The notes below the pieces were generated by a model. It was not told the DNA's origin. It was given only the letters and a program-made list of their open reading frames with translations, and searched no databases. A DNA stretch of 53,189 nt from Gemmatimonadaceae bacterium. GTDB lineage: Bacteria > Gemmatimonadota > Gemmatimonadetes > Gemmatimonadales > Gemmatimonadaceae. The position numbers were made by a program, and so were the translations under genes. Position 1 is the stretch's first letter. Each line of letters opens with the position of its first letter. The stretch covers positions 1 through 53,189 of the forward strand of contig JANWIF010000038.1 of assembly GCA_025450035.1 (NCBI GenBank). Reading direction: 5' to 3'. Of this stretch, positions 1 to 9,024 are shown piece by piece.

Positions 1-2060
1 CCCGTGGTGGGATCGATCGTGGCGATGGTCGGATCGCTCGAGGTCCAGGCGACGACGCGTCCCGAGAGCACGTTGCCGCCGGCATCTTTCAGCGTCGCCG
101 TGAACTGCTGCGTGGCGCCGGCCAGAATGGTTGCGGGGTTAGGCGAGACCGTGACGGTGCTCACGGGCACCGGAATCACGGTCAGCGTCGCGCTGCCCGT
201 CTTTCCCTCGCTCGTGGCAGTGATGGTCGCGGTGCCGGCGGCAATGCCGGTGGCGAGCCCGGCGGCGGCGTCGATCGTCGCGACGCCGGCGTTGTCGGTG
301 GTCCAGGTGACGACGCGCCCCGTGAGGACGTTGCCGTTGGCGTCTTTCAGCGTGGTGGTGAACTGCTGCGTGGCGCCGATCTGAATCGTCGCGCTGGGCG
401 GCGCGACAGCAACGGTGTTCACGGGCACGGGCACAACGACGATGGCCGCCGTCCCCGTTATGCCCTCGCTGGTGGCACTGATGGTCGCCAAGCCTAACGA
501 CTGGCTAACCACCTGGCCCGTGCTGGAGACGATCGCCACTGCGGGGGTGTCGCTGTTCCACGTGATCGTTCGGCCGGTGAGCGGTCCATTCGCCGAATCT
601 CGTGGGGTCGCGACGAGCGTCACCGATTCGCCAACGATCAGCGTATCGAGCGCGGGCGCTATGGTCACCGTTTTTACCGGAACGAGCGAGACCGTGATCG
701 AGGACGTGCCCGTCTGACCTTCGATCCTGGCAATGATGACCGCGTTACCAGCCGTGACCGCCCTGACCAGGCCCGCGGCGGACACGGTCGCCACGCTGGT
801 CGGATTCGCACTCCACGTCGCGGTACGCCCGGAGAGCGTGTCGCCGACCGAGTCGAGTGCTATCGCCGCCAACTGCTTGGTCTGCCCAATGAACAGCGAT
901 ACCGCATCGGGATCCACCGCGACCTGGCTCGTGGGAACCAGCTTCACGGTTATCGCCGCCGTACCCGACACGCTGCCACTCGTGGCAGTGATGATAGCCG
1001 TACCGGGCGTGAGTCCGACCACCAGCCCGGCGGTGCCGACCGAGGCGATGGCGGTGTTGCTCGACTTCCAGGTGACGGCGCGACCGGGGAGTGGAGTTCC
1101 GTTCGCGTCCGTGACCGTGGCCAGGAGCTGCACCTGCTGCGTGACCAGCAACGTGGCGCTGGACGGGGAGACGATCACCGCATTCGCCGGAACCGGGGAG
1201 ACCGTCACGAGAACGGTGGTGTGCACGGTACCGCTCGTGGCGGTAACGGTCGCCGTTCCCTGCGAGACGCCGGTCACCAGTCCGCCGTTCGGGGAACCCG
1301 TTGCGATCGCAGAGTTGTCGATCGTCCAAGCGACCGGCGCGCCCGCGATCACCGCGTTGTTGGAGTCCTTCACCGTCGACGTAAGCTGCGATGTCTGGCC
1401 AACGTTGATGCTCACACTGGTTGGTGCCACCGTGATCGACGCGGCCCTCGGCGCACCAACCGCAATCGCCGCCGTGCCGGTTTTCTCCTCGCAGGTTGCC
1501 GTGATGGTGGCCGGGCCGACCACCACGCCGGTCACGAGTCCTGTGTTGTCCACCGTGGCAATTGTCGGATCGCTGGACGACCAGGTGATAATGCGGCCGG
1601 TGAGCGGATTTCCCCCGGCATCCACCGGATTGGCCTGCAAATGAACCGTCTGACCAACCTTGATCACCGCACTCGGCGGCGTGACGGTGACCGCGGCTAC
1701 CGGCTTCGGGATCACGGTGATTGTCGCGAACCCGGAGACGCCCTGCGAGCTGGCAGCGATCCTGACCGTACCCGTGTCCACTGCCGTAACCGCGCCGCTG
1801 CTCGACACCGTCGCGATCTGCGCGTTCGCGGTATTCCAGAAAACCGTGGCGCCAGATACAGGGTGGCCATTGGCGTCGAGTACCGTCGCGCTCAACGTGA
1901 CCGCAGCGCCCACGGCGAGCGAATCCAGAGCGGGGGAGACCTTCACCGTGCCCACGCCGTTCGATGGGCCGGTGCTATCACCACCACAGGAGACGATCGC
2001 GGCGGCCGCGGCCAGCGCGAGGAGACAACCGACGAATACGGAACAGCGTGCAGCGCGCAT
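1..2060 (-). CDS. Multi-repeat bacterial Ig-like (BIG2) lipoprotein, 3' part off the window
   Basis: The reverse strand is open from an ATG at 2058-2060 to the left edge, about 686 codons, with no stop. The protein begins with a lipoprotein signal (a run of Leu and Ala ending in IVSCGG), then repeats a unit of about 85 residues. Each unit carries a motif like W-x-S-S-D-P-x-I-A-T-V followed by G-x-V-T-G-x-x-x-G-x-A-T-I, the hallmark of BIG2 domains. At least eight units are visible, spaced about 256 bp. BIG2 domains build stalk-like, adhesive or structural surface proteins; the specific partner cannot be told. The protein is probably outer-membrane anchored and surface-exposed. Forward-strand open frames over this stretch are antisense by-products. 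The C-terminus is outside the window, so any catalytic or binding domain there is unseen. Confidence 0.88.
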   Translation of the reverse strand, partial: MRAARCSVFVGCLLALAAAAAIVSCGGDSTGPSNGVGTVKVSPALDSLAVGAAVTLSATVLDANGHPVSGATVFWNTANAQIATVSSSGAVTAVDTGTVRIAASSQGVSGFATITVIPKPVAAVTVTPPSAVIKVGQTVHLQANPVDAGGNPLTGRIITWSSSDPTIATVDNTGLVTGVVVGPATITATCEEKTGTAAIAVGAPRAASITVAPTSVSINVGQTSQLTSTVKDSNNAVIAGAPVAWTIDNSAIATGSPNGGLVTGVSQGTATVTATSGTVHTTVLVTVSPVPANAVIVSPSSATLLVTQQVQLLATVTDANGTPLPGRAVTWKSSNTAIASVGTAGLVVGLTPGTAIITATSGSVSGTAAITVKLVPTSQVAVDPDAVSLFIGQTKQLAAIALDSVGDTLSGRTATWSANPTSVATVSAAGLVRAVTAGNAVIIARIEGQTGTSSITVSLVPVKTVTIAPALDTLIVGESVTLVATPRDSANGPLTGRTITWNSDTPAVAIVSSTGQVVSQSLGLATISATSEGITGTAAIVVVPVPVNTVAVAPPSATIQIGATQQFTTTLKDANGNVLTGRVVTWTTDNAGVATIDAAAGLATGIAAGTATITATSEGKTGSATLTVIPVPVSTVTVSPNPATILAGATQQFTATLKDAGGNVLSGRVVAWTSSDPTIATIDPTT

Positions 2061-2275
2061 CGAGCACTCGTTGTGGCGCGGCCCCCACGCACCGGTATCG
2101 CGGGCGACAACCTCGCGGTGAGCGAGGGGCTTTGGCCCCATATTAATTACCGTGCGCTAAGAATGGGGAAGCGTGCGGTACCGAACAAGGTGCAAGCGAC
2201 ACGCCAGCGCTGAGTCCAGGAACGGTGACGCTGGTCCCGACCTACCGCGACAGCAGTTCAAGCCAAGCGCGTTAT
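2061..2275. promoter_or_regulatory. Leader of the BIG2 lipoprotein gene with two small hairpins
   Basis: No gene is seen here. Two adjacent stems lie at 2111-2127 (CCTCGC/GCGAGG) and 2126-2139 (GGGGC/GCCCC). An AT-rich patch around 2141-2150 reads TAATAT on the reverse strand and could be the -10 of the lipoprotein gene. If so, both hairpins lie in its 5' untranslated region. A matching -35 was not convincing. Confidence 0.3.
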
Positions 2276-2291
2276 GTCACCCTATGGTGAC
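2276..2291. promoter_or_regulatory. Palindromic operator site 1 upstream of TetR gene
   Basis: GTCACCCTATGGTGAC is a 6-4-6 palindrome with half-sites GTCACC and GGTGAC. It is the best of three similar sites in front of the TetR-family gene at 2413. The symmetry and size fit a TetR dimer operator; autoregulation is inferred. Confidence 0.55.
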
Positions 2292-2301
2292 CGACCTTTG
2301 T

Positions 2302-2317
2302 GTCACTATGTGGTGAC
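2302..2317. promoter_or_regulatory. Palindromic operator site 2 upstream of TetR gene
   Basis: GTCACTATGTGGTGAC repeats site 1 with one half-site change, with its centre 26 bp from that of site 1. It sits just ahead of an AT-rich stretch (TAAACT near 2323) that may be the promoter, so a bound repressor would plausibly block transcription. Confidence 0.55.
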
Positions 2318-2382
2318 TATTGCTAAACTGTAGTGCAGGAAGTATTAACCTGCTCGAATTCTTCACTCTCATATAACCGCAA

Positions 2383-2398
2383 GTCACCATACGGTCGC
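2383..2398. promoter_or_regulatory. Degenerate operator site 3 just before the TetR start
   Basis: GTCACCATACGGTCGC keeps the left half-site and the 4-bp spacer, but its right half is degenerate. It ends 15 bp before the ATG at 2413, in the leader of the regulator gene. Confidence 0.4.
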
Positions 2399-2412
2399 GA
2401 GGGCGCTTCGCC

Positions 2413-3039
2413 ATGGAGCGAGACCGAGAAACAACGCGAACCAAGCTCATGTCTGCTGCGGAGCACCTCATTATCCGTGGCGGCGTAGGCGTGTGCGGCG
2501 TGAATGCGATCGCGCACGAGGCCGGCGTGGACAAGGTACTCATCTACCGCTACTTCGGGGGCGCGGCCGAACTTATCTCGGCGGTGATTGGCGCGCACGG
2601 GGCTTGGCCTCGACCAAGCGAGACGGCGCCAGCATCCGGGAGCAGCGCCGGGATGAGTGCCGGGATCAGCGCAGGAACCGCTCTGGCAACCGCGCTCGTT
2701 TGCCAGTCGCGCGACATTCGCGCCCGGCCGCTGGCGCGCAGGGCACTTTCGTGGGAAGCCGCGGGGCAATCTTCGCCCAACGTTGCCGATGCCATCGGCC
2801 GGGAGACCACCGTCGCCGGCGCCGCGGACGCGCTCCGGTCGTGCCACGCCCTGCCGGCACATCTGGACCTGGAGGCGGTCACCGCACTCCTCGCGGCGGG
2901 GCTGACCTTTCTGGCGATTCGTGCCGACGCGCAGCAGCCGTTCTTCGGCATCGACACCTCCAACGACGCGCACTGGCACCGTGTGGAGCGGGCCGCCACG
3001 ATGATGCTCAGGACACTGCTCGACCCATCTGACGCGTGA
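2413..3039 (+). CDS. TetR/AcrR-family transcriptional regulator
   Basis: A 208-residue protein of normal TetR length. Residues about 8-52 form the N-terminal helix-turn-helix domain: it starts with T-R-x-K-L-x-x-A-A-E, and V-D-K-V-L-I-Y-R-Y-F is the usual recognition helix with the conserved Y-R-Y-F end. The rest is a helical ligand or dimerisation region with no recognisable specificity. Three copies of a GTCACC-N4-GGTGAC type palindrome lie upstream, so it probably represses itself. The ABC exporter starting about 100 bp downstream on the same strand is a plausible second target. The ligand is unknown. The start is the only ATG that keeps the full HTH domain. Confidence 0.85.
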   Translation: MERDRETTRTKLMSAAEHLIIRGGVGVCGVNAIAHEAGVDKVLIYRYFGGAAELISAVIGAHGAWPRPSETAPASGSSAGMSAGISAGTALATALVCQSRDIRARPLARRALSWEAAGQSSPNVADAIGRETTVAGAADALRSCHALPAHLDLEAVTALLAAGLTFLAIRADAQQPFFGIDTSNDAHWHRVERAATMMLRTLLDPSDA

Positions 3040-3136
3040 CCGCATCCTCCCGCCGGCGCTCGCTGCGTTCTATCCTTAGCCGCGCCTCGAACCTCGAGGC
3101 TGCTTCCCTTCCATCTCCGCATTCGATCGCGACGCG

Positions 3137-3916
3137 ATGACAGAGTCGTCCTTCCCCTCTCGCGCGAGGCCCGCGGCCGGAATCGTGGTCCACGAGCTCA
3201 CGAAACTGTACGGCGACCTCACGGCGGTCTCGCATCTCTCGTTCGCGGTTGGAGCGGGCGAGGTGCTGGGGCTGGTTGGGCCTAACGGGGCAGGGAAGAC
3301 GACCACGCTGCGCAGTCTGAGCGGCATCATCCGACCAACGAGCGGCACGATTCACATCGCGGGATACGACCTGGCCACCGATCCGGTGCGCGCCAAGCGG
3401 GAGATGGCATTCATCTCCGATGAGCCGCATCTGTTCGAGTACCTGACGGTGGAAGAGCACCTGCAGTTCATCGCGCGTCTGTACGGCGTGCTCGATGCGG
3501 CCGAGCGCATCGCGCCGCTGCTCGTCGAGCTCGAGCTGTTCGAGAAGCGTCGCGCGTTGCCGGGGGAATTGTCGCGGGGAATGCGACAGAAGCTGGCAAT
3601 TGCGTGCGGCCTGTTGCACCGGCCGAGCGCGCTGGTGCTCGACGAGCCGCTCACGGGGCTGGACCCGGCGGGGATGCGCAAGATGAAAGCGACGATCGTG
3701 ACGCGCGCGCGCGAGGGGGCGGCCGTGGTGCTCAGTTCACACCTGCTGCATCTGGTGGAAGAATTGTGCACGCGGATTCTGATCATTCACGGCGGCCGGG
3801 TGGCGGCCATCGGCGCGCTTGGCGACATCATTGCCGAACGTCCACAGCTCGCCGGTCGTGGGTTGGAGGACATCTTCCTGGCGCTCACCGGCGAAGGTGG
3901 AGGGCCGCGCGAGTGA
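3137..3916 (+). CDS. ABC transporter ATP-binding protein (export type)
   Basis: A 259-residue ATPase with Walker A GPNGAGKT (residues 49-56), signature LSRGM (about 145-149), Walker B ALVLDEP (about 165-171) and a downstream switch His in S-S-H. The layout is that of stand-alone CcmA-type ATPases that energise a separate membrane subunit. Its stop overlaps the GTG start of the permease gene by 4 nt (3913-3916), so the two are translationally coupled and form one transporter at the inner membrane. The substrate cannot be read from sequence. An upstream TetR gene on the same strand may control both. Confidence 0.92.
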   Translation: MTESSFPSRARPAAGIVVHELTKLYGDLTAVSHLSFAVGAGEVLGLVGPNGAGKTTTLRSLSGIIRPTSGTIHIAGYDLATDPVRAKREMAFISDEPHLFEYLTVEEHLQFIARLYGVLDAAERIAPLLVELELFEKRRALPGELSRGMRQKLAIACGLLHRPSALVLDEPLTGLDPAGMRKMKATIVTRAREGAAVVLSSHLLHLVEELCTRILIIHGGRVAAIGALGDIIAERPQLAGRGLEDIFLALTGEGGGPRE

Positions 3917-5688
3917 ATCACGCCCCGAGTGAGCCGCGCGACTCGCCGGCATTCGCGCCACTCGGCTGGCTGCTCTGGCGGGCCACGGTGAATCGCGGGC
4001 TGCGCCGTGCGCAACGGGCGCGCCAGCCGCGATACGCGTTGGCTGTGCTTGCGGGTCTCGCGTACTTCTGGTTCGTCCTGTATCGACCCGGGCGCCAGGT
4101 GTCGCTCGGCAATGCGCCGCCCGACGGGACCGTGCACCTGGCCTACGCGTTAGGCTTTGCGCTGCTGGCGGCGAGCTGGTGGCTGGTGGGGAGCGATCAG
4201 GTAGCGCTCAACTTCTCGCCCGCCGAAGTACAACTGCTCTTTCCCGCGCCCGTCACACGCCGGCAACTGGTCGCGCTCAAGCTCCTGCAGTGGCAGTTGG
4301 TGGTGCTATTCAGCGTGCTGATCTGGGTCGCGCTGCTCGGCCGCGCGCCAGGTTCGATCGTGCTGCGTGCGGTGTCGCTCTGGATCGTCTTCACCACCTT
4401 GCATCTGCATCGCGTGGGTGCGTCGCTGGTGCGGGAGAGCACGGCGGAGCACGGCGCCGCGGGCGCGCGACGGCATCTGGGGCCCCTCATTGTGTTCGGG
4501 GCTGCGGCAGCCGCCATCGTGTGGGGGGTCGTGACTCAGCTTCCGCTGCTGCGCGCCGGGATTGCCAGCGGTGATGCGCTGGGCGCTGGTGTCGCGCTGC
4601 TGCACACGCCGATAACGAAAGCCGTGCTGTACCCGTTCCGCCTGGTGCTCGCGCCGTTGTTCACCCGGAGCGCACACGATTGGGTGCTCGCGGTCTGGCC
4701 GGCATTCCTCATTCTCGTTGGGCACTACGTGTGGGTGATGCGCACCGATGCGGCGTTCGAGGAGGCGGCGGCTGAGAACTCCGCACGTCGAGCGCGGGCG
4801 ATGGCCGCGCGCAGCGGACGCCACGGCGCACCCGTCCGGGTGGGAGCGCGCCGCCGTCTGCGGTTGCCATTGGCGGCGCACGGCGCGCCGGCGATCGCCC
4901 TGGTCTGGAAGAATACCTTGGCCCTTGGCCGGACGATTGCGCTGCGCACGATCATCGCGATCTCCATCATCCTGATCGCGGCGCTGGTGTTCACCAAGGC
5001 GCTCACGCCCGAGCATCAGAGCGTGGGCGCGTTTGCCGGGCGGGTGGCATTGGGTCTCGCCGCGATGCTGGTGTTCGCCGGCCCGCTCTGGGTTCGCAAC
5101 GACTTGCGGCTCGACCTCATGCAGCTCGAGCTCTTGCATTCGTATCCGATCCGCGGTTCGACGGTGGTGCGCGCCGAGGTTGGCGCCTCGCTCTTGGTGT
5201 TGAGCGGGGTGCAGCTGCTGCTGGTACTGGTCGCCTACGCGGTGATCCCGGCGGGGGATTCGTTAGGCGGCGATCTTATCCTTTCCTTGTCCAACAGAAC
5301 GGCCCTGCTCGCGGCGCTGGTGATCATGCTGCCGGTCTGCAGCGCGCTCGGGGTGGTGGTACAGAACGCCGGCGCGCTGTTGTTCCCGGCGTGGATGCGG
5401 CTGGGCCTTTCCCGTCCGGGCGGCATCGAAGCCGTTGGACAGAGCATTCTGACGATGTTCGGATCGGTGGTGGTGGTGTCGCTGCTGCTGCTGCTGCCCG
5501 GCGTCGCTGGCGGGGTGCTGGCGGCGCTCACGGTCTCGCGATTCGGCCTCTGGGGTGTGTTGCCCGGCTCCCTCGTCGCCGCGGCGCTCGTGGCCGCCGA
5601 GCTCTGGTGGATCACTGCCTGGTTAGGCAGGGTCTTCGAACGCACGGAGTCGGTGGGTGAGGCAGGGACGGAGATGGGGCGGTACTAG
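3913..5688 (+). CDS. ABC exporter membrane subunit
   Basis: About 591 residues from the GTG at 3913, which overlaps the ATPase stop; the open frame extends further upstream, but that part is antisense-like and lies over the ATPase gene. Many hydrophobic segments are visible, for example around the L-A-V-L-A-G-L-A-Y-F stretch near the N-terminus and several pairs in the last 250 residues. It resembles the putative ABC exporter family in which one large polypeptide supplies the membrane domain. A central basic stretch (about residues 290-320, rich in Arg and Ala) is probably a cytoplasmic loop. The substrate is unknown. Confidence 0.75.
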   Translation: MNHAPSEPRDSPAFAPLGWLLWRATVNRGLRRAQRARQPRYALAVLAGLAYFWFVLYRPGRQVSLGNAPPDGTVHLAYALGFALLAASWWLVGSDQVALNFSPAEVQLLFPAPVTRRQLVALKLLQWQLVVLFSVLIWVALLGRAPGSIVLRAVSLWIVFTTLHLHRVGASLVRESTAEHGAAGARRHLGPLIVFGAAAAAIVWGVVTQLPLLRAGIASGDALGAGVALLHTPITKAVLYPFRLVLAPLFTRSAHDWVLAVWPAFLILVGHYVWVMRTDAAFEEAAAENSARRARAMAARSGRHGAPVRVGARRRLRLPLAAHGAPAIALVWKNTLALGRTIALRTIIAISIILIAALVFTKALTPEHQSVGAFAGRVALGLAAMLVFAGPLWVRNDLRLDLMQLELLHSYPIRGSTVVRAEVGASLLVLSGVQLLLVLVAYAVIPAGDSLGGDLILSLSNRTALLAALVIMLPVCSALGVVVQNAGALLFPAWMRLGLSRPGGIEAVGQSILTMFGSVVVVSLLLLLPGVAGGVLAALTVSRFGLWGVLPGSLVAAALVAAELWWITAWLGRVFERTESVGEAGTEMGRY

Positions 5689-5758
5689 TGGACCGCGACT
5701 CGGATTCTGGTAGCGCGACTGGCTTTCGGCGTGGGACGTAGTGGGTGTAGAGCTTCCC

Positions 5759-6985
5759 TCAGGCCGACGGCCGCTTCCCTCTCGTTAGGCTTCCCGGTCC
5801 GATCGCCTGGTCTCCGAACCGTGCGCGGAGCTCATCGACGACGCGGGCGATGGCGCGGTCGCGGGGGGATTCGAGCGTCGGTGCGCCGGCGTCGACGAAG
5901 AGACCGAGCTGCGTATCGGTGGTGGCGGGCGCGAGCGACGACAGGGTGACGCCGAGCAAGCGCGCCTTGCAGCGGCGCGCGGCCCGCAAGCGGTGCAAGA
6001 GAGCGCGCGCCGTTTCGTTGATCGGACGGTCGGACAGGACGCCGGCATCGAGCGTGCGGCTGGACTGACGCGTCGTGAAGTCGAAGTCGCGGAGCTTGAC
6101 GGTGATGGTGCGTGCCGTTAGGCCCTCAGCGCGCAGGTCGGCCGCCGCTCTCGCGACGAGGCGCAATAGCTCGCGCTCCAGCGTTGCGCTGTCACTGACG
6201 TCGCTCGCGAACGTGTCCTCGCGACTGATGCTCCTCGTCTCGCCATCCGGCCTGACGACGCCGCCATCCACCCCGTGCGCGCGATCGAACAACCAACGGC
6301 CTTCGCGCTCGCCGAACCACGAGATCAGCGTGTCCACATCGTGAAGGAGCACATCGCGCACCGCGGTCATCCCGTAGCGCCGGAGGCGCTCCTGGAAGCG
6401 CGGGCCGATGAGCGGGATGTCGGCCAACGCGAATTGTGTTAGGAACTCGGCTTCCGCGCCGGCGGCGACCACATGGACGCCCGTACCGTGGGTCCCCGGC
6501 TTCGGCTTGGCCAGCTCCACCGCCAGCTTCGCGACCAACTTGTTGGAGCCGCCGCCAATCGACACCGACAGCGCCGATTCGGCGCGCACCGCATCGCGGA
6601 TGCGCTGGGCAATGCGCGCAAGCGGCTCAGCAGCGTAAAGCGCCTCCGTACCCGCGAGATCGAGATACCACTCGTCGATACTTGCACCCTCGACGAGTGG
6701 CGTGTACCGCAGCAGGATGTCGCGAATCTGGCGGCTCTTTTCGTCGCAGGCGCGCCGGGGAACCGGGACGCACATGGCGCCCGGACAGAGTCGCAGCGCC
6801 TGTGCGATCGACATCGCCGATCGGACGCCGAACTTTCGCGTCTCGTACGACGCCGAACACACCACGCCCCGACTCGCTGCCGACCCGCCGACAATGAGCA
6901 ACGGTTCGCGACCGGCCCCCTCCGGATCGGCGAGCCGGGCCACAGCGACGAAGAACGCGTCAGCGTCGACGAGAAAGATGGGCAT
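5759..6985 (-). CDS. dinB: Y-family DNA polymerase (DNA polymerase IV type)
   Basis: A protein of about 408 residues from the ATG at 6985; in-frame starts at 7045 and 7051 would add about 20 residues without family support. The palm motif V-D-A-D-A-F-F lies at residues 6-12 and the second catalytic motif S-I-D-E at 102-105, followed by W-Y-L-D. The middle carries the helix-hairpin-helix thumb (I-P-L-I-G-P-R) and the C-terminus a little-finger domain. The family performs translesion synthesis opposite damaged bases. The usual S-x-D-E-A-Y is here S-I-D-E-W-Y. It stands alone, divergent from the hydrolase gene at 7196. No SOS box was recognised. Confidence 0.88.
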   Translation of the reverse strand: MPIFLVDADAFFVAVARLADPEGAGREPLLIVGGSAASRGVVCSASYETRKFGVRSAMSIAQALRLCPGAMCVPVPRRACDEKSRQIRDILLRYTPLVEGASIDEWYLDLAGTEALYAAEPLARIAQRIRDAVRAESALSVSIGGGSNKLVAKLAVELAKPKPGTHGTGVHVVAAGAEAEFLTQFALADIPLIGPRFQERLRRYGMTAVRDVLLHDVDTLISWFGEREGRWLFDRAHGVDGGVVRPDGETRSISREDTFASDVSDSATLERELLRLVARAAADLRAEGLTARTITVKLRDFDFTTRQSSRTLDAGVLSDRPINETARALLHRLRAARRCKARLLGVTLSSLAPATTDTQLGLFVDAGAPTLESPRDRAIARVVDELRARFGDQAIGPGSLTRGKRPSA

Positions 6986-7195
6986 GCGTCTCAGCCCCCG
7001 CCCTTCGTCGAAGCTGCGAACGTGGTTGTCGAGCGACGCGCCCATGAACACGAGTCCGCCGGCGGTGACGATGGCACAGTGTCACAATAGGCAAGCACGC
7101 TGCGTTCGTCCACCCGACGCTGGGGAACCTGGTTGCGCGCAACGCCGTTCGTACGCAGGATTGCAGGTCACGAACAGCTGGAAGGGTGGGCGCGT

Positions 7196-7867
7196 ATGCC
7201 AATGGTCGAGTTCAAAGCGAACGGAAGTAGCGCATCGGGCTATCTAGCCACATCACCCTCGGGGAAAGCGCCAGGTCTGATCCTGATTCAGGAATACTGG
7301 GGCTTGGTTGATCACATCAAGGCTCTAGCCGATCGATTTGCCAAGGCTGGATTCGTGACCCTCGCACCCGACCTCTATCATGGCAAGGCGACGAAGAGTC
7401 CGGATGAGGCTGGTAAGATGTTGATGGCACTCAACATCGCGCAGGCTGGGAAGGACATGCACGGCGCCGCTCAGTATCTTCTGGCAAGCCAAGCGGTTAC
7501 ATCAAAACGAGTCGGAATCGTCGGGTTTTGCATGGGTGGCCAGCTGGCGATGTACGCGGGAATGGAGTATCCGAAGCAGATCGCCGCCGTGGTCGATTTT
7601 TACGGCATCCATCCAGCGGTGAAGATCGACCCGAAGCGCATTCGAGTGCCGGTGCTGGGACATTTCGGTAAACAGGACAGCAGCATACGTGCAGAAGATG
7701 TAAGTGCTTTCGCCAACGCTACTTACGGACCAGGTGGTAGCTTCGAACACCACTACTACGATACTGGGCACGCCTTTTTCAATGATAGCCGTCCGGTCTA
7801 CAGCGAGCGGGACGCAAAAGTAGCCTGGGATCGGACGCTCGACTTCCTGAGGAAGCACGTCGTGTGA
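7196..7867 (+). CDS. Dienelactone hydrolase family protein
   Basis: A 223-residue alpha/beta hydrolase. The nucleophile is Cys112 in G-F-C-M-G-G, with Asp161 in G-K-Q-D and His192 in D-T-G-H completing the Cys-Asp-His triad typical of dienelactone hydrolases rather than Ser esterases. A conserved Glu is present in I-Q-E-Y-W-G near residue 33. The family hydrolyses carboxymethylenebutenolide in chloroaromatic degradation, but many homologues have broader or unknown substrates and no chlorocatechol genes lie nearby. The ATG at 7196 was chosen because the upstream 21 codons have no family support. Confidence 0.88.
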   Translation: MPMVEFKANGSSASGYLATSPSGKAPGLILIQEYWGLVDHIKALADRFAKAGFVTLAPDLYHGKATKSPDEAGKMLMALNIAQAGKDMHGAAQYLLASQAVTSKRVGIVGFCMGGQLAMYAGMEYPKQIAAVVDFYGIHPAVKIDPKRIRVPVLGHFGKQDSSIRAEDVSAFANATYGPGGSFEHHYYDTGHAFFNDSRPVYSERDAKVAWDRTLDFLRKHVV

Positions 7868-8085
7868 GGGATTGCCAGGGAACACGTCGGCGGCGGTGTG
7901 GTACCTGCGATGGGGGTTTCTTGTCCAATCGCATGATTGCCGCTGGGGAACCAGGAATACCGTGCGAACGTTTACCGTAGGGTTAGTCCGATGTATCAAC
8001 CGCGTGCAGGGACTCGCGGGCAGTTACCAGACACACAATCGGTGAGGGTTGCGGAGGTCCGGGCGCGAGGGCACAGGGAGGTTTT

Positions 8086-9024
8086 GTGAAGAAGACCGTC
8101 AAGCGCGGCGGTGCGCGGCAGACGCGGCGCCCGCAGCCGACCAACATAGAGTACGGGGCCAGCCAGGATTTGCTGGACCTATACATTGCCGAGGCGCATG
8201 AGATTCCGCAGCGGTCCGCCGCCGAGCAGAAGGCGCTCGCGCGGGTGATGCGGGACCCGTCGGTGTCTGCCGAGGAGAAGGCGGATGCCAGGGACAAGCT
8301 CATCTCGGCGAACATTCGCTTCGCGTTCTCGATCGCGAAGCAGTACCAGCATCGCGGGCTCGATCTCGAGGATCTGATCGCCGAGGCCAACACCGGGCTG
8401 GTGCGTGCGGCCGACAAATTCGACCCGAATGTCGGGGTGAATTTCATCAGCTACGCCGTGTGGTGGATCCGACAGGCCATTCACGCCGCGCTCGCGCGTC
8501 AGTCGCGGTCGGTGCGGCTGCCGGCCAACCGGGCCAGCGATCTGACGCGCATCGCGCGGGCGCGCGCGGCGCTGGAAGCGTCGCTGGGACGGGCGCCCAC
8601 GGTGGACGAGATCGCGTACGTGGCCGAGCTGTCGCCGGCGATGGTGAAGGACCTGCAGGGGCTCACCCAGCCCGAGCGGTCGTTCGACGAGCCGTTAGGC
8701 GAAGGGCACGGTGAGCGGGAAGGGCGGACGTTGGCGAGCATTCTGTCGGTGGAAGATGCCGATGAGGACGCGTTGCCGGGTCGGATCGAGGAGGAATCGC
8801 GGCGGACGCTGCTCATGAAGGCGCTCGAGATCCTCCCGCCGCGGGACCGCCGGGTGTTGATCCTGTATTTCGGGTTGGAGAGCGGCGAGCCGATGACGCT
8901 CAACCAGATCGCCGGGATGCTGGGCGTAACGCGCGAGCGGGTGCGGCAGCTGCGCGACCGTGCGTTGCTGGCCATCAAGCGTGGACGGACGGCCGAGGAA
9001 CTCAAACGGGAATGGGCTGCATGA
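8086..9024 (+). CDS. RNA polymerase sigma-70 factor (primary-like, group 2)
   Basis: A 312-residue sigma factor starting at GTG 8086, with a strong GGAGG ahead of it. A short region 1.2 (D-L-L-D-L-Y-I-A-E near residue 28) is followed by region 2 (L-I-x-A-N-I-R-F-A-F-S-I-A; D-L-I-A-E-A-N-T-G-L; Y-A-V-W-W-I-R-Q-A-I), region 3 and a full region 4 helix-turn-helix (L-N-Q-I-A-G-M-L-G-V-T-R-E-R-V-R-Q). The -10 and -35 recognition helices look like those of RpoD-type factors, so it probably reads near-consensus promoters. The gene lacks region 1.1 and is shorter than a housekeeping RpoD, suggesting an alternative growth-phase or stress factor. Its stop overlaps a truncated protease ORF by 4 nt. Confidence 0.92.
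   Translation: MKKTVKRGGARQTRRPQPTNIEYGASQDLLDLYIAEAHEIPQRSAAEQKALARVMRDPSVSAEEKADARDKLISANIRFAFSIAKQYQHRGLDLEDLIAEANTGLVRAADKFDPNVGVNFISYAVWWIRQAIHAALARQSRSVRLPANRASDLTRIARARAALEASLGRAPTVDEIAYVAELSPAMVKDLQGLTQPERSFDEPLGEGHGEREGRTLASILSVEDADEDALPGRIEEESRRTLLMKALEILPPRDRRVLILYFGLESGEPMTLNQIAGMLGVTRERVRQLRDRALLAIKRGRTAEELKREWAA

Noticed and set aside
4-2121. Several forward-strand open frames over the first 2.1 kb
   Set aside because: They are antisense to the BIG2 lipoprotein, whose reverse-strand reading has a lipoprotein signal and regular domain motifs. The forward products have no start signals or family features.
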